This document shows, piece after piece, positions 38,058 to 49,337 of a stretch of 64,000 nucleotides of DNA. Position 1 is the first letter of the stretch. Each line of letters opens with the position of its first letter. Made by a program: the position numbers and the translations under genes. This DNA is from Primula veris. Lineage: Eukaryota; Streptophyta; Magnoliopsida; Ericales; Primulaceae. Where the stretch lies: positions 1,759,816 to 1,823,815 of the forward strand of contig OY821742.1 of the NCBI GenBank assembly GCA_963682055.1, read 5' to 3'. The notes under the pieces were generated by a model. The model saw only the letters and a program-made list of their open reading frames with translations. It was not told the DNA's origin and did no database searches.

Positions 38058-38278
38058 TGTTGTAAGATATTATTGGACTATTGTGCTTGTACTTTATGGG
38101 CCCAAGTGGGCTTATAACCCTACCCCTCTATCTATATAAAGAGGGTTAGTGGTCTTGTATTTGATGTTCATTCATGCATTCTGATAAATAAAGTCTCCCT
38201 TATTGTTGTCTCTCGTACCTCTCTATATCTATACATATCTCTATATATATCTATAACGAGTTAATATGTCACACAACA
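38058..38278 (+). repeat. 3' LTR of Copia B
   Basis: Pairs with 31313-31535; see the element entry for the differences. Confidence 0.95.
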
Positions 38279-39132
38279 CTTGTATATATATATATATATT
38301 ATATATTATATATTATATATTGTAGATTTGGATTATCTCTCTTTTTTATCTTTGCTATTTGGATGCACACAGGTTTCTCTCTATTGATTACATTACATCG
38401 CCAACTATTTGCCTTATTAATCTCTATGCCACGCTCGGCCTCATCTCTGCTTTAAAATAACTATTTTTAGATTAACCCGTATCATATAAACTTTGTAAAT
38501 TTATTTAAAGGAAAAGGTTGCTACGCAGAGCTCCATTAAGTCGGTAGTAGTTTTGGGTAGGGCTGGGCGAAAACCCGAGAAAACCGAACCGATAACCGAA
38601 CCGAAAAAGACCGAAAATTTATGGATTATATACTACAAGGATCTACAATATATTATGTTTGTATAAAATTTATGGATTCGGATTAGTATAATCATTGAGC
38701 TAAATTTGCTCCCAGGTAACAAACCATGAAAAAAATACTTTACTTAAAATTACGTCATTGGTCCTTGTGTCTATTCAAATTCACAACCACAGTCCGTGCA
38801 TAAATATTATTATTACAACATTCAGAGTTCAACCCTAGCCGCCAACCCCATCAATTTCATCCGCAACTCCGGTACCTGAACCAGGTTTAAACCCTACCCG
38901 TAATATAGAGACGGGTCGGGTTATCAATGTTGTTTTTTTGCCATCCCTAGCGCTGCATATGTGTACATGTCTTCATACAACCTAAACTTGAATTTATTTG
39001 TGATATTTTTATTAACTTGGTTTTTTTAAAAGAAGATTAGAAGAATGACCTCATCACTTCGTGACTAACGTGAAAAGAATTATGAAATTCTTATTAACTC
39101 AAGGATATATTACTGTTTTTTTCCAGATAAGG
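38279..39132. other. Intergenic DNA with a hAT-like remnant at 38558-38949
   Basis: An AT microsatellite follows the LTR. At 38558 the sequence TAGGGCTGGGCGAAAA, and at 38949 the end TTTTTTGCCATCCCTA, form an imperfect inverted terminal repeat around 392 bp rich in CCGAAC and CCCGA motifs, which looks like a small non-autonomous hAT. No 8-bp duplication was found at its edges. A splice-acceptor-like TTTTTTTCCAG lies at about 39116-39126, just before the F-box pseudogene. Confidence 0.5.
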
Positions 39133-40150
39133 ATGACTTCATCAATCCGTGATTGGGCTGGGCTTCCGGAACACATACTAGATTTGATCGTGACAAAGTT
39201 TGCTCTACTCTCAGATTATTTTTCTTTTCCAGCTGTTTGTTTAAATTGGCGCAAACTCAATCCTAGCTCGAATGACTTTCTTGGTACCCTTAGGTTATCT
39301 CGTAAGGAAATTCCTATGCTAATGTTCAAAACAGAAAAACATAATCATGATAGCAGAGGTTTATACAATGTTCTCAACAGGGTGTCTTTCGACATTCAAC
39401 TACCAATTCCTTATATGATTTCAGATTCGTTGGTTCATCTCATGGTTGGTTGTTTTGTTTTGATAGAAACATGGTTATAACCCTTTTAGACCCCTTCAGC
39501 ACTGCTAGAATTACTCTTCCAATTTTTAAAGATATTTGTCAAGTGTTAGATAAGTGGCATGATGTCGATTTACTTGATCATTATATACAGAGACAATATT
39601 AACATCCGATCCACGTACATCTCCAAATAACTATGAGGTTGTGGTTATATATCATCATTCGCTGTTGGCATACTACAAATCGGGTGACCAATATTGGACT
39701 TTTATCAACCTTCAGCCAGCAAAGCGCTATGTGCATTGTGATGTTATTTATCATAAAGGTTATATATATAGTGTTACTTATAATGGTGAACTTTTACAAA
39801 TAAATTTCCATAATGGAAACGCCAATACAATTGTTCCTGAAAAGCCAGAAAGAGGAGAACTTCATGGGTTTTATCTTGTTGAATCCAAAGAGGGAGAATT
39901 GTTACTCGTTAAGCGAGTTTGGGATATTGAAGAGAAAGATGACGGCACAGATTTTGACAAAACTACTAAATTTGAGGTCTTTAAGGTAATGCATGTAACT
40001 AATGAGGATCTTACAGTATGGCATGAAATCCACGACATTGGCGACCAAGCTTTGTTCGTAGGTTGCGCTAATCGTTCAGAGTCTGTGTCGACTTTAGAGT
40101 GTTTGAAGTTCCATCGTAATTCAATATATTATGCACAGAAGTTTTCATAA
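39133..40150 (+). pseudogene. F-box/DUF295 pseudogene
   Basis: A relative of the gene at 17574. ATG at 39133 follows a splice-acceptor-like site in the same place as in the intact gene. It begins with an F-box (DWAGLPEHILDLIV). The frame shifts near 39420, after IPYM, so the DUF295 motif GSSHGWLF continues in the next frame while the first frame stops at 39478-39480. A second stop lies near 39600. The third piece (39641-40150) has YYKSGDQYWTFINL, GFYLVESKEGELLLVKRVW and IGDQALFVG. The last 50 or so residues of the family are missing, and 17 bases after the last stop a dispersed repeat begins. It cannot give a full product; a short F-box-only protein of about 115 residues is possible. Confidence 0.85.
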
Positions 40151-40166
40151 ACTGTTGGGTCTTTTG

Positions 40167-41690
40167 GGAAATCACGTACGGCCGCCTGTTTGGTTTGTAC
40201 CCAATTTAAAATAATTTACTTTCTCAAAGAAGTTTTAAAATACTCTTATATTGCTCTTATTTATCTATGCAATTCAAGCAAAAGTGTTTATGTTAGCAAG
40301 GGTGCATAGCCTCTTTTTAGTACAGCACAACATACTTTATATTCCACTTTACTGCTTTCACTTATCTTAGTAATATTATAAAGAACCAATTAATGGTATT
40401 ACTTTGACATGTATGTACTTCATGATTCATTTTACAATCAAATGTCTGATATTGAAAATTATTACTGTAAGATTATGCCAATATGACATGCTTTGGAAAC
40501 TTGGCGTTCTTTTGTATGTCTACTCTTGGAAAATTCGAGGATTGCTCCATTAATTTGTAATTTATATCTCTCAGTTTAATTGTTCATCGATAACTCTCCT
40601 CGTCTTTTCTTAAATTGACTGTTTATTTTTGCTATTCATAAAAGCTGGAAGGATAGTGCCTAGTGATATGCAGACATTGTTCTTAAAGTCGCATTTAAAC
40701 ATATCACTCGAAACAAACCGCCTTATTAACAGCTAGGTTCTCCAGTGAACTCGTGTGATACAAAGTTTTGGCGTACACGAAAGTGAACTCATCTGTGAGT
40801 TACGCTTTGTTATAATAATCAACACCCATCATCATGCCATAACTTTCAACAATACGCGTCGAGAGTACCAAGATTGTGAGAATCGAAAGTGGGAAGTTAT
40901 ACTAATACTAGTATGAGGAACGGAAGTAGGAAGTGATAACGAGAAATGAGTTTTCGGTAACTATGGCCGGGACTCATCTATACTCAACTAAGAAGCATCA
41001 CTGTAAGGCATAATTCAATCGAATCGATTTGTTTAGTAATTTATTAATACTACTCCTAGAAAGTTTTTGTTAAATAGAAAAATTGTTGATTTGCTTATTA
41101 TTTTGGGTAATTTGGGTCGTTGTAGGAAGGGCGTGGTTAATTTGGATTGACGGGGAATTGGCATTGACATTATTAAGTTTGTAGGGAGGTTGCAAGAGCG
41201 TCTCGGGAATAGAGAGGATGGAAAAGGCTATCCGGGAATAGGGTTTAAAGCACCACACACGCACATAACACACTCACACATCCCTTACGCACACAATTAA
41301 GCTTTGAAAGACGGATTTTTAAAGTAAAATATTACGCCACGAACTCACCCATTTCGACGGAGTAGGGATAGTCCAAAAGTCTCTACCACATAAATAATAG
41401 ACAACTATCCTCCGTTTTCAAAAAGAATTATATTGCTTACCTGTTACCGCCACCTAACCTAATTTACTTTCAGTAACTCGAAACTTATTTTTATTACTTT
41501 TAGTCAAACCAAATTCTGAATATGCAAACTTATTTTATTAGAGAAATAGTCATTTTTTTAGTAATAGTTTTGTGAAAAAACTAAACATAAAACAAGTCGC
41601 TAATTTACATGCTTAAAATCTTTTTTCACTTTTTTGATCCAAAAGTTATATTTTCAAAAACTAAAAAAAAAGGTAACACAGTTTATGTTA
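40167..41690. repeat. Segment duplicated at 26060-28215, with LINE fragment
   Basis: See the 26060 entry for the matching blocks. Inside it, about 41070-41450 on the - strand is a second LINE piece: GRDFWTIPTPSKW and WRNILLLKS match GRDLWSIPVPSK and WRNILQLRG of the LINE at 22030, followed by the same kind of CACA-rich boundary. Confidence 0.6.
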
Positions 41691-41938
41691 CTCTTCTGTC
41701 ATAGTTTATTGGGACCCTATGAAAAATAGCAAAAATTAAGGAAACACCACGATTACATTGCTTTTTAGTTTAAATTTATTTTTTTACCCTTGTTTGTTGT
41801 TCTATCTTTTTATGGTAATTTGATAGAAGGGTAAAGGTGTAAAGTAAAAAAAAATTGGTTTCTATTTTGGCAAAGTGTCCCAATAAATTGGGACATCTAA
41901 AAAAGAAATATTGTCTTAATAAACTAGGACGGAGCGAG
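41691..41938. repeat. Stowaway-like MITE
   Basis: The left end CTCTTCTGTCATAGTTTATT and the right end AATAAACTAGGACGGAGCGAG are inverted, and both are flanked by TA. About 250 bp. Part of its inside resembles the end of the duplicated segment at 28200-28260, so its exact limits are uncertain. Confidence 0.5.
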
Positions 41939-42173
41939 TAATATTTAGTCTTTGTAACGGTTGTGTAGGTTTCCTATGTCTGGCAATATTAATATTCGAA
42001 CAAGCATGTTATTTCTCAGGGGAACTATTTAAATAATTGATGGGAATAATACATAAAAGATTCAGTTTTTTTTTTTTTAATTAAAGATGGTTAATTAATT
42101 GTTGCATGACCTTCCAACTAAAGTAAATTAGTTCATTCATGCAAAGTCACTTCATGATCACTGCTCAAACCTC
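41939..42173 (+). other. Upstream region of the lipid transfer protein gene
   Basis: AT-rich. Contains an ATGCAAAG-type motif at about 42139. No other gene. Confidence 0.4.
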
Positions 42174-42185
42174 GTCTATATAAAT
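42174..42185 (+). promoter_or_regulatory. TATA box of the lipid transfer protein gene
   Basis: TCTATATAAATG, about 110 bp upstream of the ATG at 42293. This is a normal distance for a plant core promoter with a short 5' UTR. Confidence 0.65.
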
Positions 42186-42292
42186 GGTGGTTCCCAATAT
42201 CAAAACCCAAAACAAGCACAAAAAACTTGCAGCAAAACTCAGTATTTACAACAACAAAAAGATAGTCAAAAACCATTATTCCTTTGTCGAAA

Positions 42293-43584
42293 ATGGCAGC
42301 CACAAAGTCTCTTGTTTCCACCCTTGTGCTTGTGTTTGTGATCTTGGTGGTAGCTCAAGCCCAAGCTCAGAATTGCTCAACACAGCTGAGCAGCTTGAAC
42401 GTGTGTGCCTCTTCGGTGACCCCTGGTGCGGCTTCCCCAAACCAGGTGTGTTGTGGCGCGTTAGAAGCCGTTGATCATACTTGTCTTTGCAACACGCTCA
42501 GGATTGCTTCTCAGCTACCCTCTCAATGCAACCTTCCCGCCCTCTCTTGCTCAGGTACTTCGATCATTTGTATGACATTTTCCTTAAACTTTTTTTTTTT
42601 TGTAAAACGAAAGCTCCATTCATTTTATAATATTGTGCAAAAATGCCTGATGCGTGGCGTTCAGACTTTTTCCTCCAACTCAAGCCACATTGTATTACTG
42701 TGAAAACATAACTAAATCGTTTTCGCGTGAGCTTTAATTAATCGTGGTCTTTAAACAAATCCTTCTTTATATAAGCAAAACGAGTAAAAACAAGTTTCTT
42801 GAATTTTGAAGCGATTTTTTCGAAACAGGCCTCGAACAACGGACCTACACACACATTATTATGTTAACGCACTTGCATGAAAATATTATATATTTTTCAG
42901 TAGATCGCTTTCTTACTGAGAAAAGACCATATTCTTTTACTGATTGGCATTTTGATTTGACGAGTTTTTATAGAACATTCCGCCTTATGATTATTTGGTA
43001 ATATAAGTTTTGAAAATAATATTTTTACTTGAGATTTATGACTCTAGAGGAAGGTGTTATTGCAAATTTGAGGTCAAAATTGTAAGTAACTTTGTGTTTG
43101 GCAATGAAATTTATGTTTTTATGAATAACCTTTGCTACCTGTAAAATTCATGTACTTGTAACAATGATGCTTTGGCAGTATTTTATGAAAGGGTGAAATT
43201 TTGCTATATATACTTGTAAATGAAGCAATTTGTTAAATCATCTCAAAGTCAAAGTTAGATTAGCCAGTTATGCATAAGAAGTCAGATAAACTACGATAAC
43301 AAAAAGTTCGTTTACCATCAGTTTATTTTTTGAAAACTGTTGCTAAACTGAGTGTCGTTAAATTTTAACAACAGAATACCAATTAATTATGTTGCTCAGT
43401 TTTCAAAAAATAAACTGTTGGTAAATAAACTTTTTCTTATAGAGCTAGTTGTCGATTTTGATCTTGTAAACTTATAGTTAAATGACTTTTATATACTTTG
43501 AATTCATGATAAAATTGTTTGAAAAAACAAATATATGCACTTAATTGTTTTCTTTTCTTGTTTTTTTTTTCTACAGCTAATTGA
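42293..43584 (+). CDS. Non-specific lipid transfer protein, stamen/tapetum type (FIL1/MEN-8-like)
   Basis: Exons 42293-42554 and 43577-43584 give 89 residues. The second exon adds only the last residues and TGA at 43582-43584. Residues 1-26 are a signal peptide (hydrophobic VSTLVLVFVILVVAQAQA), so the protein is secreted. The eight-cysteine motif is complete: C28, C38, C53-C54, C64-x-C66, C79 and C86, with spacing 9, 14, CC, 9, 1, 12, 6. This family binds lipids in a small alpha-helical bundle. The N-terminal and cysteine pattern most resembles stamen- and tapetum-expressed proteins such as FIL1, MEN-8 and A9, so a role in anther or pollen-wall lipid traffic is likely but inferred. The start was taken at the first ATG; the TTG three codons upstream is not needed. 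The 1-kb intron carries a foldback MITE. AATAAATAAATAAA at about 43723 may serve polyadenylation. Confidence 0.9.
43291..43443. repeat. Foldback MITE in the lipid transfer protein intron
   Basis: The left arm runs from CTACGATAACAAAAAGTT through CAGTTTATTTTTTGAAAACT; the right arm is its complement, ending AACTTTTTCTTATAG. The arms cover most of the 153 bp, so the transcript can fold into one long hairpin. A shortened relative lies at 20945. Confidence 0.7.
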
Positions 43585-44568
43585 AGAGCACTAGCAACGA
43601 TACTTACAAAAGATGGATGAATAATGGTTGAGTTAGCTCAATGTTTTTATATTTCTTTTTACTTTTGTATTTTCATCTTTAAACTGAAAAAGTGCTTGGG
43701 CAAGTGAGGTATGCAATATGGAATAAATAAATAAAGTGTGTTTGTTAAAATGAAAGTTCTCTCGTATTGTACTTTATTAATAAAATGGATCGGATATTGA
43801 ATAAAAAAAAAAGTGAGTTGGTTCAAGTTGAATCTCATAAATCAATAGCTAAAAAAATAAATATACAAAAAGTATGCAGAGTGCCTGAGAGTTTCTACTT
43901 GATTATGCATTATTTTATTTTATTTGCCATTTTTAGTGAAGAAATTAGGTGGAGGCAGTCGGGGTCTCGATCCACTTAATTTTGATAAAAATTACCGAAA
44001 AAGTAAGTTTATTATATGTATTTTGATAATCTTCCCCCCATTTTACGGGAAAAAAACTATATAGAATATCGACTCCTCCCATTTATGATTTCTGGTTCCG
44101 TCACTGTCATTTTTACATGTACAAGAAAATATACAAGTTGTGTAGCCAAGCATTCGGTTGCATATCATGTTAATTTTGCCAATGATTTCTGCCAATGATT
44201 GTTTTGATATTATGGACAATCAAATCTATTAATAATGTACTACTAATGATAAACAAATGTCAATCTTTTCTTATCATTAATGATGAATACAAGATTTGGC
44301 TGCAAATTCATAATGCAGAAATACGAATAATTTAATTCTATCAATAACAAACAGAAAATGTTTCTAAATTAATTAAAGTAAATCTGAAGCTAAACCTTAA
44401 ATATAAATTACAAAGCAATAGTAATTAGTATCTACAAACAGCCTCAAAGGTAAACACACGAATTTTAAGAGTAAATAACTAGTATATAAAAGCACGCTAA
44501 AAACTAAATCGTCATTTATACTAAGACCATTTACAATCTGAAAAGTGAAATCGAAGGACAAGGTCTTT
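43585..44568. other. Convergent 3' flanks of the lipid transfer protein and rhomboid genes
   Basis: AT-rich. It includes the 3' UTRs of both genes. No further gene is supported. Confidence 0.45.
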
Positions 44569-47500
44569 CTAAGACTGATCACACTTCCATTTACTAGTTG
44601 GGACACAGCTCAAATAGTGACACCAGTGGCAATGCTTGTTTCCGTTCACTCCTCGGAATAAAGCCACTAACCCCAGCGTAAATCTGAATTTAGATACACA
44701 GAGAGAAGTTTAAATCAGAGCCCGCTATATGTATATAGAGATTAGGGAGTACACAATTATGACATAATTTGAAACCGTAAAAGTTTGCTGAACATCGCAG
44801 TGAAAAGATATAAAACAAGCAATTGAAAAGTTTTGCTAGGCTTGTCCGATTGCAGCGCTTAAGGTCGGGTTTTTTCTTTTTGGCCTGTTTTCTTTCCCTA
44901 CTGCCATTAGTTCCCAAAGTTAATAAATTAAAGGAGACCAGCCTCTTCAGATTTATAAAAGCTAGTTTATTTGTATATAAACGCGTACGTAGTCTAAAGG
45001 CCTCTCTTAGTTCTTCATAGTTTCGATAGAATCAATTTTTGGCAACTGTTAACTCAAAGCTAAACTCCTTAATACTCGACACAAGTCCTACAATTTGCAA
45101 TTCAATAACGGCTAAAAGTTTAAAAGTGTTGGCAACAATATGAAAAGACGTGTCATCTTCGTAGTAAATAATAAATAAGAAAAATCATTTCTTAGTATAA
45201 CTGTAAACAATCATAATTTTGTGAAAGTCGAAACATACCCAGCAATAAGCAGAACCAGAGAAACGACCCACAACACATATTGGTAAGCCTTGTATTTAGA
45301 TCGCACACGAACATCTGTTGGGAGATTGCGACGAGCTACCCAACCAAATTGGGGACGAGGCAATAATATAAATCCGAGGAGAAACCCCGTGATAAAACCC
45401 CCAATATGGGCAAAATTATCTACATGGGGTAGAATTCCGACTCCTAGATTGATGATTACGATGAAAACAAGTGTACACAGTGCCGCAGCCTGAAAAACCA
45501 GCACTAGGTTCAGATCGACATTATAGACATAAATGACTTGATTTGGTTATAGATTTTAAGCAAAAAAAACTATTTTGGAAAAAGAGTTCTGTTAATCAAG
45601 GTTAAAGATTCTACTATTCATGGCCAGAAAAGGATGACTTTTTAGATGTTGAACCAATAAAATCCAGCATTTAGGCAAAAAAGATAAGCTCAAAAGCTGC
45701 AATGACAAATCAAAGAAAATAGCAAGATCTAAACTTAATGATGCGTTTGCACATACTTCACAAGAAAAAGTATCCAAGCACGAAATCCACTATAAATTTC
45801 TAGAAAGGAAGGCAATATCCTTACTATGACTTTTACCAGCAAACAGCCCCTATAAAAAAAAGTGAGCGCAAACGCACTTCTCGACACAGTTATTTCAATT
45901 TAAGTTGCATGAGACATCCAATTTATTTAAAAATAATTGATTTCCCATGAGACTATTTCAAATCTAGCCAGTCTTAAGCACACAATAGAAGGCAGTTTTA
46001 TGGTTTTGCAGTGCACTACTCCTTACCGGTCTATCGGTGTAACAAGCATAAAAAGAGCAATAATGATTACCGAGAGTGAAGTTAAAAAACATTGAAATTG
46101 AAAAGTATTTAAACTGTAAATAGCAAGTAAGATTGACAAACCCTGTTCGAATAAATAGTCCAGTTAGTGATGAGTTCGGAGAGCATAGCCCCAAGGAGAC
46201 CAAAGAGAGCACCAGAAGCTCCAACAGAGGTGCTGTTACGGAGGAATAAAGAAGACAAAACGCTCCCACCCAGACCAGATACCAGATAGATTAAGCCAAT
46301 TCGAACTGTAAATTTAAAATGATGCTTATCAGTTACAGATATTCCCAACAAATTATTAGGAACTGATGCAAAATGGCCTACACCTGGCAATAAAAACTGA
46401 CAATGTTTACATCCTTTTTCATGCTACAATTCTATCAGGACGAGATGTTAGGAATTTCTAAAACGGAATTATGAGTTTAACGAACAAACTGAATCCTTTT
46501 AATATAACTGAAGGGGGGAAAATTAAGCAGCTCACAACCATGATCAAATCTAATTAGCAAAAGGAGTAAATATTTTTTTGATGAAATTTTAATCTGTAAT
46601 TGAAACCCAAAGAACTATTTCTCCAAGAACACCAGAGTTGACAAAAAAATATCCTATGTGATTTATCTACTTAGCGAGGCATATTTAAAAAAACTTTGAA
46701 ATATATAAATAATAAATACATACGGAAACCGAATTGTTGTTCAAGACGAATGCCAACAAATACGAGGCTCAACATGTTTGCGAGCAGATGAATAACGCCA
46801 GCATGTAACCAGATACACGTGATGAGCCTCCATATTTGGTGCTTGTGGACGATCTTGTCCCATTGGAGAGCTCCCAATTTCTCCAATCTGAATCATAAGT
46901 TAACACGGATATTTAGTAATTATTTATTCGAACATATGGAGCATAAAGTCAATGATGATTAACTTGTGAGTAAACAAACTATGCAATTGTTATCAGGACA
47001 TTAAGTAAAACTTCTCTCACAACATACACACAAGTTTGATAAAAGCATATTCTCATGTCACTGTCTTTGTTAACTGGTATATACTGATGTCATTTGTAAT
47101 CACCTAACCCATAATACTCCATGATTAACCAGAACACTATAAAACTTAAGATTACGAGACTATCCAAAACAAAAAGCGAAAAGCATGGATGATAACCCAA
47201 AACAGAGGCCAAAAGGGAACTTCTCTAGAAAATTGATTATTGTTAATATTAAAAAAATGTGTACAAGCAAAAATTGATCTCCCCAAAGCGCCAACTCCGA
47301 TAACAAAAAGACATTGACAAAGACTAATTATACCGTGTACAGATAATTCAAGCACCATAACTGTACTAGTGTGCTTAACAGAATAGAATAAAAATGTATG
47401 CACACACACATATGAAGTCCAATGTATTAACATACAATATGATCTTAATGAAAAATAAGATGACGTCTCCAATATCCCTTACATTACAAACTTAATTGTA

Positions 47501-49337
47501 GATTCAACTAGATAACCATGGTATTGTGTTAGTTGCTAACAACTCCTGTAATACAAACTAACAAAAGTACCTACAGCCGATTTGCACAAAATAAATAACA
47601 TCCCAGGACTTAGAGAGACAAATTGCTTCAAAACTTAAAAACATCAAAACCCAAAGGAACAAAAATTATAATTACTTATGTGTATTCGAAAGTAAAAGCA
47701 CTACGTGATAAACATATCAGAAAAAACCGATCGTTTACCATGTTTCTTGAATTTCTTTTTATCGATTTTAGACTTTTACCCCCCCCCCCCCCCCCCCTGC
47801 GTACCAAAAAAACAGTTATAGTTCTGCCACTGTTGTAAAATACCAATTAAACAAAAGAACCCAATCATAACAAAAATTCCTACCAAATAAACAAAATTCA
47901 TACATGGGTAATGAAAATAGGACTATATATATTGTATAGGCCATGTTTTTTGCAGTACAGCATAAATTCTACAATTTGTAATCAGCTATAATTGATGGTA
48001 TAAATCATACTAAACCATATAGCTGTTAGTTATACAATTATATCGTAGTTAGTAACAATTACAAATTATGTAAAAACACGATATAAGATGATTCATCGTT
48101 CACACGATATAATTAATATTTTACCCCTTGTACGACAAACAAACATGAACTAGTTACTAACAAAGCACAATCATGTTCAAACATGATACTATAACACAAT
48201 ATAATTAATATTTTACCCCTTGTACCACAAACAAACATGAACTAGTTAGTAACAAGTACAGTGGCGAAACCAGCATTGTGAAATGAGGGATGATTTTCTT
48301 TAAAAAATACATATATACATTATATGAAGTTATTTTACAGAACGGGGGCTGAAACACTAAAATTTAAAGGTTTTGATCAAAATACATATCAATTTTTTTT
48401 TATAATGGAGGGCGGCATCCCCCGACTGTCCCTACTTAGTTCCTTCCCTGATCAAGTAAAAACATGATATAACACAATATAACTAATATTTTACCACTTG
48501 TACCACAAACAAACATGAACTAGTTAGTAACAAGTACAGTGGGGCTGATTTTCTTTAAAAATATATAGAACTTATATGAAGTTATTTTACACAACGGGAC
48601 TGAAACACTAAAATTTAAAGGTTTTGATCAAAAATACATATCAAAAATTTTCATAATAGGCCCGACCGTCCCTGCTCAGTTCCTTCCGTGAACAAGTACA
48701 ATCAAGTAAAAACATGATATAACACAATATAACTAATATTTTACCACTTGTACCACAAACAAACATGAACTAGTTAGTAACAAGTAAAAATATATATAAC
48801 TTATATTAAGTTATTTTACAGAAACGGAGCGGAAACACTAAAATTTAAAGGTTTTGATCAAAATACATATCAACTTTTTTCATAATAGGCCCCACTATCC
48901 CTACTCAGTTCCTTCTGTGAACAAGTACAAACAAGTAAAAACATGATATAAAACTAATATTTTACCTCTCGTACCGCAAACAAACATGACGTATACATAC
49001 ATAAATATACAAATATATATATAGAGAGGGAGAGAGAAAGAGGTGCTGACGTGTATGAAGAAGGTCCAAGAAGTGGATTTTCACTCCAAGGTTGAAAAGA
49101 AAACCTCCCAAGAAAACTAGCCAAACACTTATTATTATTATTCAATGATCCTCCTTTTTTTGGGCAATTATTTACATACATAACTATTACAAAAACCGCC
49201 ACGTTGGCAACGACAATCATGGGTGTTAACCATGATATCCACTCTCTGTCTCTCTCCTCCTTAACAATATAATTATTATTGTTGTTGTAAAATTGATTAT
49301 TGTTGTTTTTCTCCAAATCTCTTTCTCTGTTCGCCAT
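44569..49337 (-). CDS. RBL: Rhomboid-like intramembrane serine protease
   Basis: Five exons on the - strand: 49337-49051, 46887-46724, 46305-46142, 45489-45239 and 44683-44569 (stop at 44569-44571). They sum to 981 nt, 326 residues, with consistent phases and GT-AG introns. The N-terminus is Asn-rich and cytosolic, followed by a first membrane helix (about 36-56). Rhomboid hallmarks are all present: W115-R116; H124, H129 and N133 in [12 protein letters not shown]; the catalytic serine S181 in GASGALFG; and the catalytic histidine H233 in NFAHIGG. The tail is Cys-rich (CHWCHYLSC), as in the secretory-pathway (Golgi) plant RBL proteins. It should cleave membrane-anchored substrates within the bilayer and looks active; its substrates are unknown. 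Intron 1 (2.2 kb) contains a tandem repeat and a 19-C run. Confidence 0.95.
47779..47797. repeat. Run of 19 C
   Basis: An uninterrupted C tract in intron 1 of the rhomboid gene (G tract in the transcript). Its length may be inexact in any assembly. Confidence 0.8.
48105..48990. repeat. Tandem repeat of about 230-285 bp units in rhomboid intron 1
   Basis: Units restart near 48182, 48467, 48711 and 48938 with AACATGATATAACACAATAT-type sequence followed by ACAAACAAACATGAACTAG and, in the first three, CACTAAAATTTAAAGGTTTT. The spacing falls from about 285 to 244 to 227 bp by small deletions. The last, partial unit stops about 60 bp before the exon 1 donor. Confidence 0.8.

Larger units (their letters stand above)
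31313..38278 (+). mobile_element. Ty1/copia-type LTR retrotransposon B, complete but defective
   Basis: Length 6966 bp, same family as A but on the + strand. LTRs at 31313-31535 (223 bp) and 38058-38278 (221 bp) show four substitutions and a 2-bp indel by my count. The flanks are ATTGT and CTTGT, a 4-of-5 match to a target duplication. CGTTATCAGCAC (31536-31547) touches the 5' LTR, and AAAGGGGGAG (38048-38057) touches the 3' LTR. Domain remnants are gag about 33300-33550, integrase about 34960-35190, linker 35509-35694, reverse transcriptase 36318-36539 and RNase H about 36980-37025. All are broken, with the same integrase and RT lesions as A and C. Confidence 0.95.
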
